Assembly: GCF_026745355.1 (NCBI RefSeq)
Contig: NC_079203.1
Location: forward strand, 1,183,249-1,247,248
Length of the DNA stretch: 64,000 nucleotides
Direction of reading: 5' to 3'
From: Beta vulgaris subsp. vulgaris
Lineage: Eukaryota > Streptophyta > Magnoliopsida > Caryophyllales > Amaranthaceae
Below, piece after piece: positions 11,012 to 22,440 of the stretch. The position numbers and the translations under genes are program-made. Numbering within the stretch: position 1 is the stretch's first letter; each line of letters opens with the position of its first letter. The notes below the pieces were generated by a model that did not search any database, was not told the origin of the DNA, and worked only from the letters and a program-made list of their open reading frames with translations.

Positions 11012-11091
11012 GATAGAGTATAAATCTATTCCTGGGGCCTCAAAGTGTTAAGCTGATGGTTGAGGCCCCATGAATAGATTTATACTCTATC
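11012..11091. repeat. 32-bp inverted repeat with 16-bp loop
   Basis: Left arm 11012-11043 and right arm 11060-11091 are reverse complements at 31 of 32 positions (single C/A mismatch). It sits exactly at the 3' breakpoint of the eIF3i pseudogene. Confidence 0.9.
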
Positions 11092-11635
11092 AACCTCCAC
11101 TAGCAAAACTTTTTCCATCACGGTTAAAGGCCAAGGCATTAATAGGCCCAAAGTGTCCCTTAACACCTCCAATTTCTTCCTCAAGAATCTTGTCAAAAAA
11201 ATTAGCTTCAAACTTCCCTCAAGCTGTCCCAGACACAATTGTTGTGGTCTGACCACCTCCAAGCCCAACATGGTCTAATAGAGGAGACATTGTAACAGCA
11301 TTCACAGGCAGCTCCGTGATATAGGTCTTAAGGAGTACTAGACTTCTTGTGTCCCATAACTTAGATGATTTATCTAGAGAACCTGTAACAAAATGTGACT
11401 TATCTGCAGAGAAACACATTGATGTAACTGCACTTTCATGGTTGTTCTTGGTTGTCATCGTCGTCGACATTATCTCTTGGCCTGTCGTAGGATCCCACAC
11501 ACGAATGACAGCATCTTCACCACAACTGATAATAGTATTGTTCAAAGGCCCCCAAACAGTAGCCCTATTAATTCGTCCACTCGGACCCTTCATAACAACA
11601 ACAGATTCATTGGTATGTTGATCAATATCTTCTGC

Positions 11636-11926
11636 AGGGTCGGGGCTAGGATTTTAGGGGCCCTGTGCGGATTCTTAAAAAGAGGCCTTAAAAATCCGCA
11701 TGGAAAGACTCACCAAAAGAGTACCAGAGTGCAAAATTTAAATCGTAGTTACGAGGATTTGATCCCTTCACCTCATATAACTAAGGCCCAAAACGCGCCA
11801 CTGCTCCATACACTTTTATTTGATTTATTATTGTTACAAACATCATAAGTACAACGCTTTTGGGGCCCCTGTCAAACTGAGGCCCTGCGCGGTCGATCAC
11901 TTCGCTCCTGCCAAACGTCGGCCCTG
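11636..11926. mobile_element. Short insertion with 9-bp target duplication inside eIF3i
   Basis: About 291 bp flanked by ATCTTCTGC on both sides (11627-11635 and 11927-11935). Ends are weakly inverted (AGGGTCGG / AGGGCCGA after reverse complement). Interior repeats GGGGCCCTGTGCGG-like motifs near both ends. Non-coding; a MITE of uncertain superfamily (9-bp duplication would fit Mutator-like). Confidence 0.6.
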
Positions 11927-12056
11927 ATCTTCTGCTATATGTTTGACATGAACTTCCGATGTTTTGTCCATGAACGGATCAATAGTGATTACATCAAGTT
12001 TATCACCCACTGAGAAGTTCACAGATATAACAGGAGCGTCAAAATTGAAAGTGTTC

Positions 12057-12548
12057 CGGTTATGAAACGTTAGCGGCTTCAGGGAAGTCCGCCAAAGATC
12101 TGGAGAGTAAAGTCTTTAGTGAATAGCTGCACAGCAAGCAAACGTGAGCTACCCTCGGGGTGGTTGCGAGGAAACCCCCCTTCGACGCTCAAGTTAGTAT
12201 TTGTCCAACTAGGATTTAGAGAGAGAAACTAGAGAGAAATAAGCTATTTTCAGTATAAGAGAGAATGTACCTGCAGAATATTACTAGTGGGGTATTTATA
12301 GAAGTACTATTTCTCTGATAGCGCGTGTAATCCTTCGACGTATGACTACGACGCACTTGACATGTGGGAATATTCCCCCTGCTTTTGTCTTATTAGGCGA
12401 CCGCCAACGTTGTCGGACCATGTTGGTTAACTAACTTTGGTAGAGCTGTGGATGACATTGCCATGCTTGCGTCCACAATAATGCTCGCGGACTCGTCATA
12501 AGGATCCGTTAACATACTTGGGTTATACCCATACAAAAATTATACAAT
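12057..12548 (-). mobile_element. LTR-like insertion splitting eIF3i
   Basis: Foreign sequence between eIF3i codons for GAQL and NTF. It carries a minus-strand CTTCTATAAATACCCC promoter-like motif near 12290-12305 and a GC-rich segment. Looks like a solo LTR, but I could not verify terminal TG/CA or a target duplication. Confidence 0.4.
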
Positions 12549-12680
12549 TGCGCTCCTTTTTTTAACATCCCACAGTTTCAGTGTTTGATCTGCACTACCA
12601 GTGATAAGACGTGAAGAATCTCAAGAAACATCGCAGGACCACACGACACCTTCATGGCCCTTCATCAAAATTGGCTTCAT

Positions 12681-13427
12681 CTCTTGCTTTCTTCTCTTCT
12701 TTGTTGTTTCGACTTTTGATGGTTAGTTGAGGAAACGGAAAATTGTATTTACTAACAAATTATTATTTACCCTAAACCCTAATTTATAGTACATCAAATA
12801 AAACGGTAAAACCTAACATGGGTAGAACTAGTAAAACATATCCTAAACTAGCTATAAATATCAAGTTGTCAAGGTTCGAATGTATATCTCAAGCCGATCG
12901 TGAATATTGTTGGGCTAGGAGAAAAAAAAAGTTCCCTAATGCAGAAGAGATTTAATAAAATATGCACTTTTATAGATAAATTTTTTTACCACTGTTTCTT
13001 CAAGAAAGAAAACTCTCTCTTATTTATTACTCCTCGTCTTAGAAAGATCTGAAGAACATTAGTTGAGACACTTAATTAAAGATGATAAGTTGTAATATAA
13101 TTATCAAATGTTATTTTTATTAAATAAAATAGATGTAATAGCTGTTGGTGGGGGAATTTTTTTATTCAAAAAGACAGAAAAAATTGAGCCTACTTTATTG
13201 CTAAAGATAGTGTTTGTACTGAAAGGGTTTAAGAAAACTAACATAATAAATAGTGTGATCATGTAAAAATGAAAGTGTTCAAGCCAAATATGGACAAACA
13301 AAAAAAGAAATTGATTTCAGACTATTTTGGGACGCAAGGAATAGTATGTAATAACCAGATAAACTAGTAATTAACGAATAAAATTGGAATATCAAAATAT
13401 ATACTTAAATTAAAAGGTTAATACATT
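12681..13427. other. eIF3i 5' flank and spacer, duplicated at 25.4-26.0 / 31.0 kb
   Basis: Near-identical to 25426-26044 plus 31017-31142. This copy contains the undisturbed sequence GTTCAAGCCAAATATGG (about 13278), which is the pre-insertion site of LINE B. No gene. Confidence 0.8.
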
Positions 13428-13435
13428 GATGGTAG

Positions 13436-14534
13436 CAGACTAGCAGGGTGCTAAACTACTAATCGAGCAAGTCGATCGCGAACAGACCTCTGCTTGACTC
13501 GCCTCAAAAACTTTCTGATCTTGTTTGACTCGTGCTCGTTGCTCGTTAAGTGTTGTTTCAACTCGACTCGAGCTCGGTTTGCTCGAGAAGCTCGAGCTCA
13601 TTTTGCTCAAGAAATTCGAGCTCGATTTGCTCGAGAAACTCGACTAGAGCTCAGTTTGCTCGAGAAACTCGACTAGAACTCAGTTTGATCGAGAAACTCG
13701 ACTCAATTGCTTAGTAAGAAATCAATTAATAATGTAAAATTATTTTAAGTTATTTTTACATATTCCTTAAAGAAAAAATAATAATTTTACAGTTTTAATT
13801 TCACAATTATTGTCCAATATTCCAGCCCATCATCTAACTAGGATAATATGGCTTCAGAATTGTTGAACCCGTATGTGTAATGCTAGCTTATGCATGCTCT
13901 ACACTCGTTTTTATAGAATTTCATCTCATACTCTTTATCACACGCCAGATATGGGACTCTAGGAACCTGACTACTTTACTACCAAACTTTCAACATTTCT
14001 CTATCTCATCTTAGTCTTCATTATGTTCGATGTAGGAGTCCAGGAGTAATATATACAATGTCATGAATTGTTGTAGAGTGCGTATTATTAGTAGCATTAG
14101 ATTTTCTTTTCCCTTTTTTTTCTTTTTAGAAGATCTTTACGTGCAGGTTTAAAAGTAAAAAAAATTATTACAGGAGCATTGCTGTTATATTGAGATCCAA
14201 ATTTTAGTATTATTGTATTAGTAAGGGTGTCAAAACATACTATGTTTCTAGCTTTAGGTAAATCTACTCTAAAAAAACATTTTGGGACATAGATTATTTT
14301 ATATTCTTTGTAGATTTAATTATTTTATAAACTTTTTATATCAAATAAAATAAATTTCTAAAAAAAATATAAAATTATCAAACTGGTCGCGAGCTTATTG
14401 AGTCGAGCAGGGTCATGCTCGACTCGTGCTCGTTAAGCTCTCGAGCCGAGCCAACTCGAGTCGAGTTTTGACCGAGCGTTAACCAAGTCGAGCTCGAGTT
14501 GCTCGCGAGTTGCTCAACTCGATTAGCACCCCTA
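13436..14534. mobile_element. hAT-like MITE rich in CTCGAG motifs, copy 1
   Basis: 1.1-kb non-coding element. Left end CAGACTAGCAGGGTGCTAA; right end reverse-complements to TAGGGGTGCTAATCGAG. 8-bp flanks GATGGTAG (13428-13435) and GGTGGTAG (14535-14542). Both subterminal parts are packed with CTCGAGCTCGACT-type repeats; the middle is AT-rich. The 8-bp duplication and TAGGGGTG ends suggest hAT. Orthologous copy at 31151-32275, so it was carried by segmental duplication. Confidence 0.7.
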
Positions 14535-14946
14535 GGTGGTAGAAACGAAAATAAAAGGCGAGTTAAACTTATTTCAAAAAGAAAATAAAAAAGAATAGGA
14601 AAGTAACCAATGAAAATATTAAAAAAGAAAAGAATTGCCGAGTCAAAAAGAAAAGGAAAGAAATAGTTGATTGCCATGAGGGGGAAATAGTCAAGCTACC
14701 ATCTTCACCAAAGAATATTTCTAGATTTATGGGCCCCAGGTGGTGAGACAGAGTAGAGAAAGCCAAAATATAGAATTATTATTCAATACTGCAAAGAAAT
14801 TATATAAGGTAACATTTGGACAAACTTTCAAAGTTGAAATGAAAAGCGAACAAGCACCCACACACACACTCTTTTGGAGTATGATTTATTTGAGTACGCT
14901 AAAAACCAACTTTTAGTAAGAAAATTAGACAATAACTCGAAAGGAA
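14535..14946. other. GLP2 downstream flank
   Basis: Matches the downstream flanks of GLP1 and GLP4, with the tRNA-like relic partly deleted. No gene. Confidence 0.7.
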
Positions 14947-15573
14947 CTAAGCAGTCCCAAATATCCTCTTTAGTCTCATTACTTCCTCATTGCTTAGAAG
15001 AGTGATTTGCTCAACTATATCACCAGGCAAATTGCTAGCAAATAACGCGGTGGTAGTGAGTTGTATCGCTGGATTTGCGCCATTCAAGCTAACAAATGCA
15101 GTAGCTGGAGTTGTACCAACATTAACTTGAAAATGAAGCATGGATTGTGGAAAGATCATAACGTCTCCAACCTCAAGTCTTCTATAGTATGCAGTATTAG
15201 TTGTGTCAATAAATCCTGCAATTATAGACCCTGTTGCTATGATAATAACTTCTGATGTTCGGTGTGAGTGGATTGGTATCACTCCACCAACACCAAAGTC
15301 TAGTCTTGCCATAGAAATACCAAGACCATTCAATGCTGGGAATGCATCGGCAAATGCAAGAGTCACATTATTTCTAAATATGTTTGAGGTGGTTCTTTCA
15401 CCACGAAAACCAGTGTAAACGAAATCATCTGTTGTGATATTAGCAGGATCCTTGCAAGCATACCCTTGTGGTCCCCTTGGGAGACTCAAGTCTCCTACAC
15501 AAAAATCAAATTCAATAGCATGAGAAAAAGAAACCAAGAGAGAAAAAGTGAAGAAAATGATAAGGTTATTCAT
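14947..15573 (-). CDS. Germin-like protein GLP2
   Basis: Complete, 208 aa, single exon, same fold as GLP1. Signal peptide ends SHA; Cys25/Cys40; metal ligands His102, His104, Glu108 and His147 all present. Motif 2 reads FPQSMLHFQVN, Ser where the other copies have Ala. N-x-T sites at NIT (45) and NVT. Differs from GLP1 by few residues and is closest to GLP4 (shared LTTTALFASNLPGDIVEQ tail). It sits 3' of the hAT-like MITE and eIF3i remnant, in the same arrangement as GLP4, so the two blocks are duplicates. Confidence 0.95.
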   Translation of the reverse strand: MNNLIIFFTFSLLVSFSHAIEFDFCVGDLSLPRGPQGYACKDPANITTDDFVYTGFRGERTTSNIFRNNVTLAFADAFPALNGLGISMARLDFGVGGVIPIHSHRTSEVIIIATGSIIAGFIDTTNTAYYRRLEVGDVMIFPQSMLHFQVNVGTTPATAFVSLNGANPAIQLTTTALFASNLPGDIVEQITLLSNEEVMRLKRIFGTA

Positions 15574-15695
15574 TTTGGAAGTAGTTTGAGAGAATAGGTG
15601 TAATACTTTGCAAGCTAAGGGAAGCTTTGTTTTAGTTTACTTAGCTTGATGTGGGTTTTTAGTTAGGTTGCATCTAATAGCCATGATTGGCACAC

Positions 15696-15704
15696 TATAT
15701 ATAG
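15696..15704 (-). promoter_or_regulatory. TATA box of GLP2
   Basis: CTATATATAG about 123 bp before the ATG, followed by the shared GCCAATCATGGCTATTAG block. Confidence 0.7.
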
Positions 15705-16129
15705 AGACGAGTCGAGTAATGTAGATTATATATAAAACTGTCTACTTCAAACAACTTGCCCAATTGATCACCCACTAAAAGACCTTGTCCAAATTTGTAT
15801 TGCAAGGATTTATTTTTTAATTGATATATATGGTCTGCATGCTACGGAATTATTGTTTAAAGTTCACAACTTGACATAGAAAATTCAAATATAATTTTAT
15901 CCTGAAATCCTGTAATATGACTTTGGGTCATTATTCATTATTGATACATGATTGGAATGGTGGATGTTATTAATAATTCCTCCCTTTTTTAGATACGTGC
16001 ATTACTAATAATGCCTACCTTTTTCAATACACACCATATACTTCCCCGTTTCCAAAAAGTTGCATCGTTTGCTTTTTCACGTTTGTCAAGACTTTTTTTT
16101 GAACGTTAATATCTCTAATTATGTATAAA
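15705..16129. other. GLP2 upstream flank
   Basis: AT-rich, related to the GLP1 and GLP4 upstream flanks. No coding signal. Confidence 0.6.
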
Positions 16130-16138
16130 AAAAATTTA

Positions 16139-17114
16139 GGAATATTCTATATGGTAGCCTCTTATTTTTAAGTTTTCTATGTAGTAATAGGTAAATAAAA
16201 AAATTATACCAAGTGACTCTCAACTTTGAGAAATTATACGTAGTGATTTTAGTGGGCTAACCTATCCTAACCTCAACCACAAAACAACCAAACCCTCACC
16301 ACAAACACCCAACCATTATCCTACCCACCCAAAGAACCACTACCACTACCCCCACCCAAACCCCACCAACACAACCAAACCCCACCTCCCCGAAAACCCC
16401 CATGAAACCAAAGCACCTAGCTTCAACCACAAACCCCACCACCACAACCAGACCCCACAAAACCCCACCACCCACGAGACTCACCCCGGCAAACCCGTGC
16501 CGACGAAACCCCACGCCCACCAACCCTCTACCCACACCACCTTGCTGAAGCCCACCACCCAAATATCCAGTTTCTTCACCAACCCGGAAACCCACCCCTC
16601 AAAACCACCCCCCTGAAACCCCACCCTCACAAACTCACAAAACCAAATCCTATTCACACCCCGAAATCCCTTACCCACGAAACCCACCACCCTCCCAAAA
16701 CCCACCGCCCAGAAATCCAGTTTCGCCACAAAACCATAAACCCACTCACCTGAATTCGAAAGAGAGAATCCGAAGAGAGAGAAGAAAGAAAGGTGGTGGC
16801 AGTGGTTGGTCGTGGAAGAAGAAGGTGGCGGCGATGGATGGTTATGGAAGAAGAAGGCGGTGGCAGATTGGTGGCGGCGGTGGATGGTTATGGAAGAAAA
16901 AGGTGGTGGTCATGGCTGGTGGTTGGTTGGTAGTGATAAGGTGTTAGGCTAAGTGAGAAAGGATAGGGTTTAGTTATTGAACCATTATTTACTAAAAATT
17001 GGTCACTATGTAGAGAAACCTCAAGTTAGGAGTCACTTTGTATAGTAATTTTTTTGCTTTATTTGCCACCATGTAGAAAAAGTGAAACTTGGAGGCCACC
17101 ATATAGAATTGCCC
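16139..17114 (-). mobile_element. Mutator-like non-autonomous element with GC-rich, strand-asymmetric cargo
   Basis: Long terminal inverted repeats: left GGAATATTCTATATGGTAGCC, right (reversed) GGGCAATTCTATATGGTGGCC, similarity continuing for tens of bases. 9-bp flanks AAAAATTTA (16130-16138) and TAAAATTTA (17115-17123). The interior differs sharply from the AT-rich surroundings: 16261-16740 is about 6% G on the plus strand by my count, then 16755-16920 turns G/A-rich. No transposase. The layout fits a Pack-MULE carrying a captured fragment, but the source gene was not recognised. Confidence 0.6.
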
Positions 17115-17123
17115 TAAAATTTA

Positions 17124-19290
17124 TAAAAAGTTGATATTCAAAATCCTCGTGTTGAGACGAATTTAACAAGATCCCACTTGACTATGTCTTGTAAAAGAGC
17201 GGCTACTTTTCAATTAAAATTAGGTAATAGTAATCCTAATATTAAAAAGAGAATTAGTCCCATAGTGACTAGATTAATTTTTTTCGATAACTAATTTAAT
17301 CCATTTAGTGACTAGGTCTACTTTTATATTAAAATTAGACAATCTCGTTTAATAATTTTTGATGAAACATTAACAATTACACATCTAATTTTGTATAGAA
17401 ACACCTCGTATAAAAGAAAAAACCATAAGTTTATTAATCTGTTGAGATAAGACCAATTATAAGGGTCATCTTCAAACCATGTATTATTAATGATAACCCA
17501 AAGTCCTTAAAATATCGGATTTCCACAACTCCATCTTTGAATTATCCATGTCAACTTATTAATTTTATGTTCTATTGCTTAAGTTCCGCAGTTTGCTGAC
17601 CAGTGACTATATTTATATCAAATACATAAATTCCATCACGTACAAGTTCTTTGAACAAGGCCAAGTCAGCAGAGCAAAACCATCGATGACCCGACAAAAA
17701 TATAATCTCAACTTGCAACTTTCTCACTCATTCTAAGAAAATTGATCATGACTTGTGACCAATATCATCAAATGTATCTCACTTATAATTTGAGCATGTA
17801 ATATAACAAATCTTGTAAACAAGAAATTATTAATTATATATATTAGTCGTTAATTAATTAATTAATTAATTAATTAATTAATTAATTAATTATATAGATT
17901 AAAGACAGCCATAAAAATCAAGTATGGAGATTTATGGTGTATTATCTTCATATAAACGTTTGGATAATCTGTGCAAAACAACCTCTTAAATGTACAAGTT
18001 TTTGCGATAAATAACCTTTTTAAAAAAATCTGGTAAAATAAGACTTTGAAAATATTTTTTGCGAGGAACAACCTTGAACTATTTTCTAGACATTGACTAA
18101 GTATTTTGCGGCTTCAATTCACTAAATTAAAACATGTCAAGGCACGTAATCCACATTTTTTATGTTTCAAACTCACCCCTCACAATATATTGTGAAGGTT
18201 TTTGGTGCACGGACTCTCGGTGACTTGGTCACAATATCTGGTTTATGTATTTCTTTCACTTTCCGTCTGTCAACTGTGATCAAGAACTCTCTTTCAATCG
18301 TGTGTTTTTCAATTTCTTGTTTGATTGTAATGGTGGTGGGCTAAAAAAACCTCGCAAAACCTTATCCATCATTAGGGAAAAAATCTTAACTTTATGAAAA
18401 TACATACATTTACCAGGAAGAGAGAATAATATTTTAGAATTTTGCCCCAAGATCTTCATTGGAATCTTGATACCATGACAAAATAGAATGAAGGGAAAAG
18501 ATTCGGATTATTTTTAACCCAAATGTCAAGTTTTTAAAATGAATTAATTCTTTGTTCTTGTTCTATAAACATCCTTTTCTGAAAGTCAAAGTTTTTGGAT
18601 ATGTTTATGCTAAAAGTTCCATCTAACTCAAAATTTTGGCTCCTATCCAGAAGCAAATATGACGCAATCCATCTTCTAAGTTGGTGCAATTGTTGTTAAA
18701 ATTGGCAACAAACTCTTCAACTATATTCGTAGCGAAGTCAAATGTTGAACTAGAAAGGTTAGCGGAAAAGTTCGACGAAGAAATTTGTCGAAATAGCCTG
18801 AAATGATTTCTACTAATCAGGCTCCCGAAGTCAGAATACTTAATAAAATACCTTTTTGGAAAGGGAAATGGGCCAACGAGTCAAACACACTGCTACACTG
18901 TGATCGACAGACTCTTTAAGCTATATGACTATCTGAGTTCGTTTAGGGCCCAAAAACAACATTTTAATTATTTTCGAATTTTATTATTTCCTAATTATCT
19001 TATTAGGGTTTTGTTTATTTGACTATTTAAACATTATTAACCGTCATTAGAAGATAGTTTTTCTGCTAATAATAATAATATCCAGAGTTTTAACTCTTTT
19101 CTAGTAGATTCTGGAGTTTCCACAGATTTATCTCTTGTAAATCTGTCAGTTTGTTCTAGGAATTGCGCTTGCTTTTTCTTTAATAATTCAAACTATGTCA
19201 AATGATGAACAATAATGTAGAATTAAATAGATGTAATCATTTTATTAAATGATGAATGTACGAAAAGATGAATTTTTACAAACTCTTAAG
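17124..19290. other. Spacer between GLP2 block and GLP3 block
   Basis: 17370-17780 matches the flanks at 9040-9235 and 36100-36850. 17850-17893 is an (AATT)n microsatellite. 18540-18760 matches 40255-40480 and 46200-46430, the shared downstream flank of the IEVDFC-group GLPs. Nothing coding was seen in the rest. Confidence 0.6.
17848..17894. repeat. (TTAA)n microsatellite
   Basis: About eleven uninterrupted AATT units. Confidence 0.95.
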
Positions 19291-19297
19291 GTTAAAT

Positions 19298-19383
19298 ATG
19301 AAAAAGAAATACGCTCACACACACGCTCTCTGAAATGTATATGAAAAAGAAATAAGCTCACACACACGCTCTCTGAAATGTAA
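19298..19383. repeat. 43-bp direct repeat, two copies, 3' of GLP3
   Basis: Two adjacent copies of a unit starting ATGAAAAAGAAATA and ending GCTCTCTGAAATGTA, differing at about one base. They lie just after the GLP3 stop and may be in its 3' UTR. Confidence 0.85.
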
Positions 19384-19435
19384 TATTTATACGGCGCAAT
19401 ATTAAATAAATAGAATTGGATCTTCAAAAAGGAAT

Positions 19436-20062
19436 TTAAGCAGTGCCGAATGCCCTCTTCATCCTCATTATCTCTGCATTACTTAAAAGCGTAATTTGTT
19501 GAGCTACATCAGCAGGTAAGTTACCACCAAATAAAGAATTCATAGTGAATTGAATTGCTGGGTTTGCGCCATTCAAACTAACGAATGCGGTAGCTGGGGT
19601 TGCTCCAACATTAACTTGGAAATGCAGCATGGCTTGTGGAAAAATCATAACATCTCCAACCTCTAGTCTTCTGTAGTATGCAGTGTTGTTTGTGTCGATA
19701 AATCCTGCAATTATAGACCCCCTTGAAACAATTAAAACTTCAGATGTTCGGTGTGAGTGTACTGGTATAACTCCACCGATGCCAAAGTCTAACCGTGCCA
19801 TAGATATACCTAAACCATTTAAAGCTGGGAACTGATCCACGAATGCTAGAGTTACATTATTTCTGGGTACGTTAGTGATTGTTCTACCACCACGGAAACC
19901 GGTGTAAACAAAATCATCCGTGGTTAGAGTAGCAGGATCTCTACAAGCATATCCTTCTGGTCCTCTTGGGAGATTACGATCTGCTACACAAAAGTCAACT
20001 TCTATAGCATGAGATATAGACACCAAGAGAAAAAAAGTGGAGAAAAGTAGAAGGTTATTCAT
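19436..20062 (-). CDS. Germin-like protein GLP3
   Basis: Complete, 208 aa, single exon. Signal peptide ends SHA; mature start IEVDFCVADRN, founder-type of the second group (with GLP5-GLP8). Cys25/Cys40; His102, His104, Glu108 and His147 present; N-glycosylation site NVT. Lacks the NIT site of the GLP1/2/4 group (TLT instead). It has the shared downstream flank also found before GLP6 and the relic at 42.7 kb. Confidence 0.95.
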   Translation of the reverse strand: MNNLLLFSTFFLLVSISHAIEVDFCVADRNLPRGPEGYACRDPATLTTDDFVYTGFRGGRTITNVPRNNVTLAFVDQFPALNGLGISMARLDFGIGGVIPVHSHRTSEVLIVSRGSIIAGFIDTNNTAYYRRLEVGDVMIFPQAMLHFQVNVGATPATAFVSLNGANPAIQFTMNSLFGGNLPADVAQQITLLSNAEIMRMKRAFGTA

Positions 20063-20161
20063 TTTGGAAACTAAAACGAGACTATTGGTGGTTTATTTGC
20101 TATGGGTTGTTTTATTAGCTTGATTTCGATGTTCTTGCATTTGATAGAAAAGATTGGCACC

Positions 20162-20174
20162 ATATATATATATG
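20162..20174 (-). promoter_or_regulatory. TATA box of GLP3
   Basis: ATATATATATATG about 100 bp before the ATG, beside GGTGCCAATCTT, the block shared with the other copies. Confidence 0.65.
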
Positions 20175-21442
20175 TAATGAAAGTGGAGATAACTTTACAT
20201 GCATGCATGGGGATCTTCGCAGGAGTTGGTATTATTATTAGACTATTTCATGTTCAAAGTCTTTGCTCGAATTTAGAAGTCAATGATATATGACAGTCAA
20301 ATGTCTGCCAAGTACAAAAGTAGAAAGAATAAGGATATTGTAGCATAAATGATGAAATATTGAGCATTTAATTTAGATCAATAATATAAGGAAAGGCGCA
20401 GCCCATCATTTAGGAAGACTTCGTCGAAGAGAGACGGGCATATTGTCGGGACATGTTAAAATATATATAATCGACCATGAACAAAGAAGTAAACTTTTTA
20501 TATACTACTACATTTTTTTATATCTATACGTTGGTTGTACTTATAGTAAATTATTTGGGGTTAAAATTTTTTAACTCTTTAAGTGCATAAGTCCGATTGA
20601 TAATCGATATACCTACATTAATTCAAGTACTTATTATGATTAGTGACCACGTTACATATAATTTTTCAATTCGCCGCTGGATAGTAGCCTTTTGCTTTTA
20701 GGTAGTGAGTGTTGAATCATAGGAAGCCTTGTAGCTCTTCGAAGAGTGGGGGATGGGTAGGGAGATGTGAGGTGATTTCGATTTAGAGTTAGGCCTAAAG
20801 CTATTATCTAAACCAGGCTTGTTCAGATTCCTACCAAAAAATTACATTGATTGTGCAAATTGGATGTTATTCTGACAGAAGTAATTAACGAAACATAGAT
20901 AAGAAAAGAATTAATACAGATATTTAACATGTTTCACTAACAAGATGTTAGCTACATACATACAACAGGAATGACTGATTTTAGTAGGTTTAGGAGAGAG
21001 TTATTACAGAATAATACAGACATAAGTTAATTATAGGGTTTATATAGTACCCTTGTAATTAACCTAAATAGAATGAATATAAAACCAAATTCAAAAAAGA
21101 ATCGATATATTAAACTACATGTACCAAAAAACTTGGTTAAATTCTAGCACCAAATAATTCAAGTCATATTTCAACAAGATGCGGAGGTGAAAAATCTTGC
21201 TCACCATTTTGGAAGCTTTATTCGACCATGCATGCTAAGAGGACCACTTTCTTCCATTTGATCAATTTAGTTCTCTTATAAGTTTGAGGTAATTTGTAAG
21301 TCTTAAATGGTCCAAGTTATTGCACTGGTGTCTAAAATTTGTAAGGGGCCTTTGGTTCACAAGTCACAACTTCACAAGATGGTATAGGTTTGGTATAAGA
21401 AATTTACGGTTATGGAACTTGGATCATGATTACCATGCCATG
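20175..21442. other. GLP3 upstream region, no gene
   Basis: AT-rich. No protein frame, RNA gene or clear transposon ends seen. Confidence 0.5.
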
Positions 21443-21804
21443 TGTTAGAATGAATTAGGGGAAAGTTGGTAATTTATATTGTGAAACAAGGCTTTATAGT
21501 TGATGGAGGATTGTTTTTGATGAAGTGGCAGTAAGATGTAAAGCAAATGGTTTTTTTATTTCTTCATCCCTTGCATCTTACATCATTACATATATATAAC
21601 ATGTAATGTCGGTTGATTTGCCGACTTAATCAATATTCTTGTTGTTTCTAGATTTCTCTTTATTTTCTTACATATGATTTAGAGTAGATAATTCTAGAAT
21701 TTTCTCCCTAATTCTCTTCTTCTATTCAAACATCATGCTACACCTAGATATTTCTAGAATTCTTTACAAATAATTTTTCTAGATTTTTCTACATTATTTT
21801 AACA
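21443..21804 (-). repeat. 3' LTR of the copia element
   Basis: 362 bp, nearly identical to 24470-24826, which suggests a fairly young insertion. Confidence 0.9.
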
Positions 21805-21810
21805 CTCCCC

Positions 21811-22440
21811 CTAATGGGAAAAATCTTGAACTCCGAGTTGTTTTCTGAATTGCATGAATTTTTCTGCTGAAATTGCCTTTGTGAATATGTCTGCTAGCTG
21901 CTCCCCCGTCTTGCAGAATTGTAGCTCGATCTCTTGTTTGTCGACCAACTCTCGGATGAAATGATGTCGTATCTCAATGTGCTTCGTGCGACTGTGAAAG
22001 ACTGGATTTTTTGTCATGGCTATTGCAGACATGTTGTCGCAGTAGATAGTTGTTGGTTCTTCTGATGTCTGTTGTAGATCATTGAGAATTCTCTTAAGCC
22101 ATACTGCTTCACATGCTGCACTTGTTGCTGCTACATACTCTGCTTCTGCTGATGACAGAGCTACTGTAGCTTGTTTCTTTGATGACCAAGATATGGCCTT
22201 GGTTCCCAGCTGGAAGACGTATCCACTTGTACTCTTTCGATCGTCAATGCTTCCGGCCCAATCGCTGTCTGTGTATCCTGTAAGCTTGTGATTCTCCTCT
22301 GTTTCGTACATAATTCCATAACTTTTTGTTCCTTTGACATACCTGAGAATCCTTTTTGCTGCTGCTAAGTGAGCTTTACTTGGCTCACTCATGAATCTGG
22401 ATACTATGCTGACAGCATGTATATGTGGGCCTAGTATGTG
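21811..22440 (-). pseudogene. Copia RNase H domain
   Basis: Degrades the RNA strand during reverse transcription. Reads VSRFMSEPSKAHLAAAKRIL, then the family signature YTDSDWAGSIDDRKSTSGY, LSSAEAEYVAA, YCDNMSAIA and TKHIEIRHHFIRE, ending LGVQDFSH with a stop 6 bp before the polypurine tract. One frameshift near 22430 separates it from the reverse-transcriptase frame; it was a single polyprotein. Confidence 0.9.

Larger units (their letters stand above)
11092..12680 (-). pseudogene. eIF3 subunit i (WD40, TIF3I) pseudogene, broken and interrupted
   Basis: Minus-strand pieces match eIF3i, a seven-blade WD40 subunit of translation initiation factor 3. N-terminal piece 12680-12549: [10 protein letters not shown] fused directly to VVWSCDVS, so the first repeat is deleted, with a TGA in place of Trp; then [18 protein letters not shown]. 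Middle piece 12056-11927: NTFNFDAPVISVNFSVGDKL and DPFMDKTSEVHVK. C-terminal piece 11638-11092: INRATVWGPLN, CGEDAVIRVWD, THFVTGSLDKS-type repeat, [16 protein letters not shown], ending SFASGG before the last strand. Two insertions split it (11636-11926 and about 12057-12548), and a frameshift lies near 11220. No intron is evident in the parts, which would suit a processed copy. A second N-terminal fragment lies at 25190-25425. Confidence 0.85.

Noticed and set aside
14378..14766. Phe-rich minus-strand frames beside GLP2
   Set aside because: They arise from AT-rich MITE end and flank sequence and are not preserved in the duplicate at 32.3 kb.
16296..16729. Gly/Val-rich minus-strand open frames of up to 99 codons
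   Set aside because: They result from the nearly G-free composition of the Mutator-like cargo; no start context, conserved domain or paralogue.
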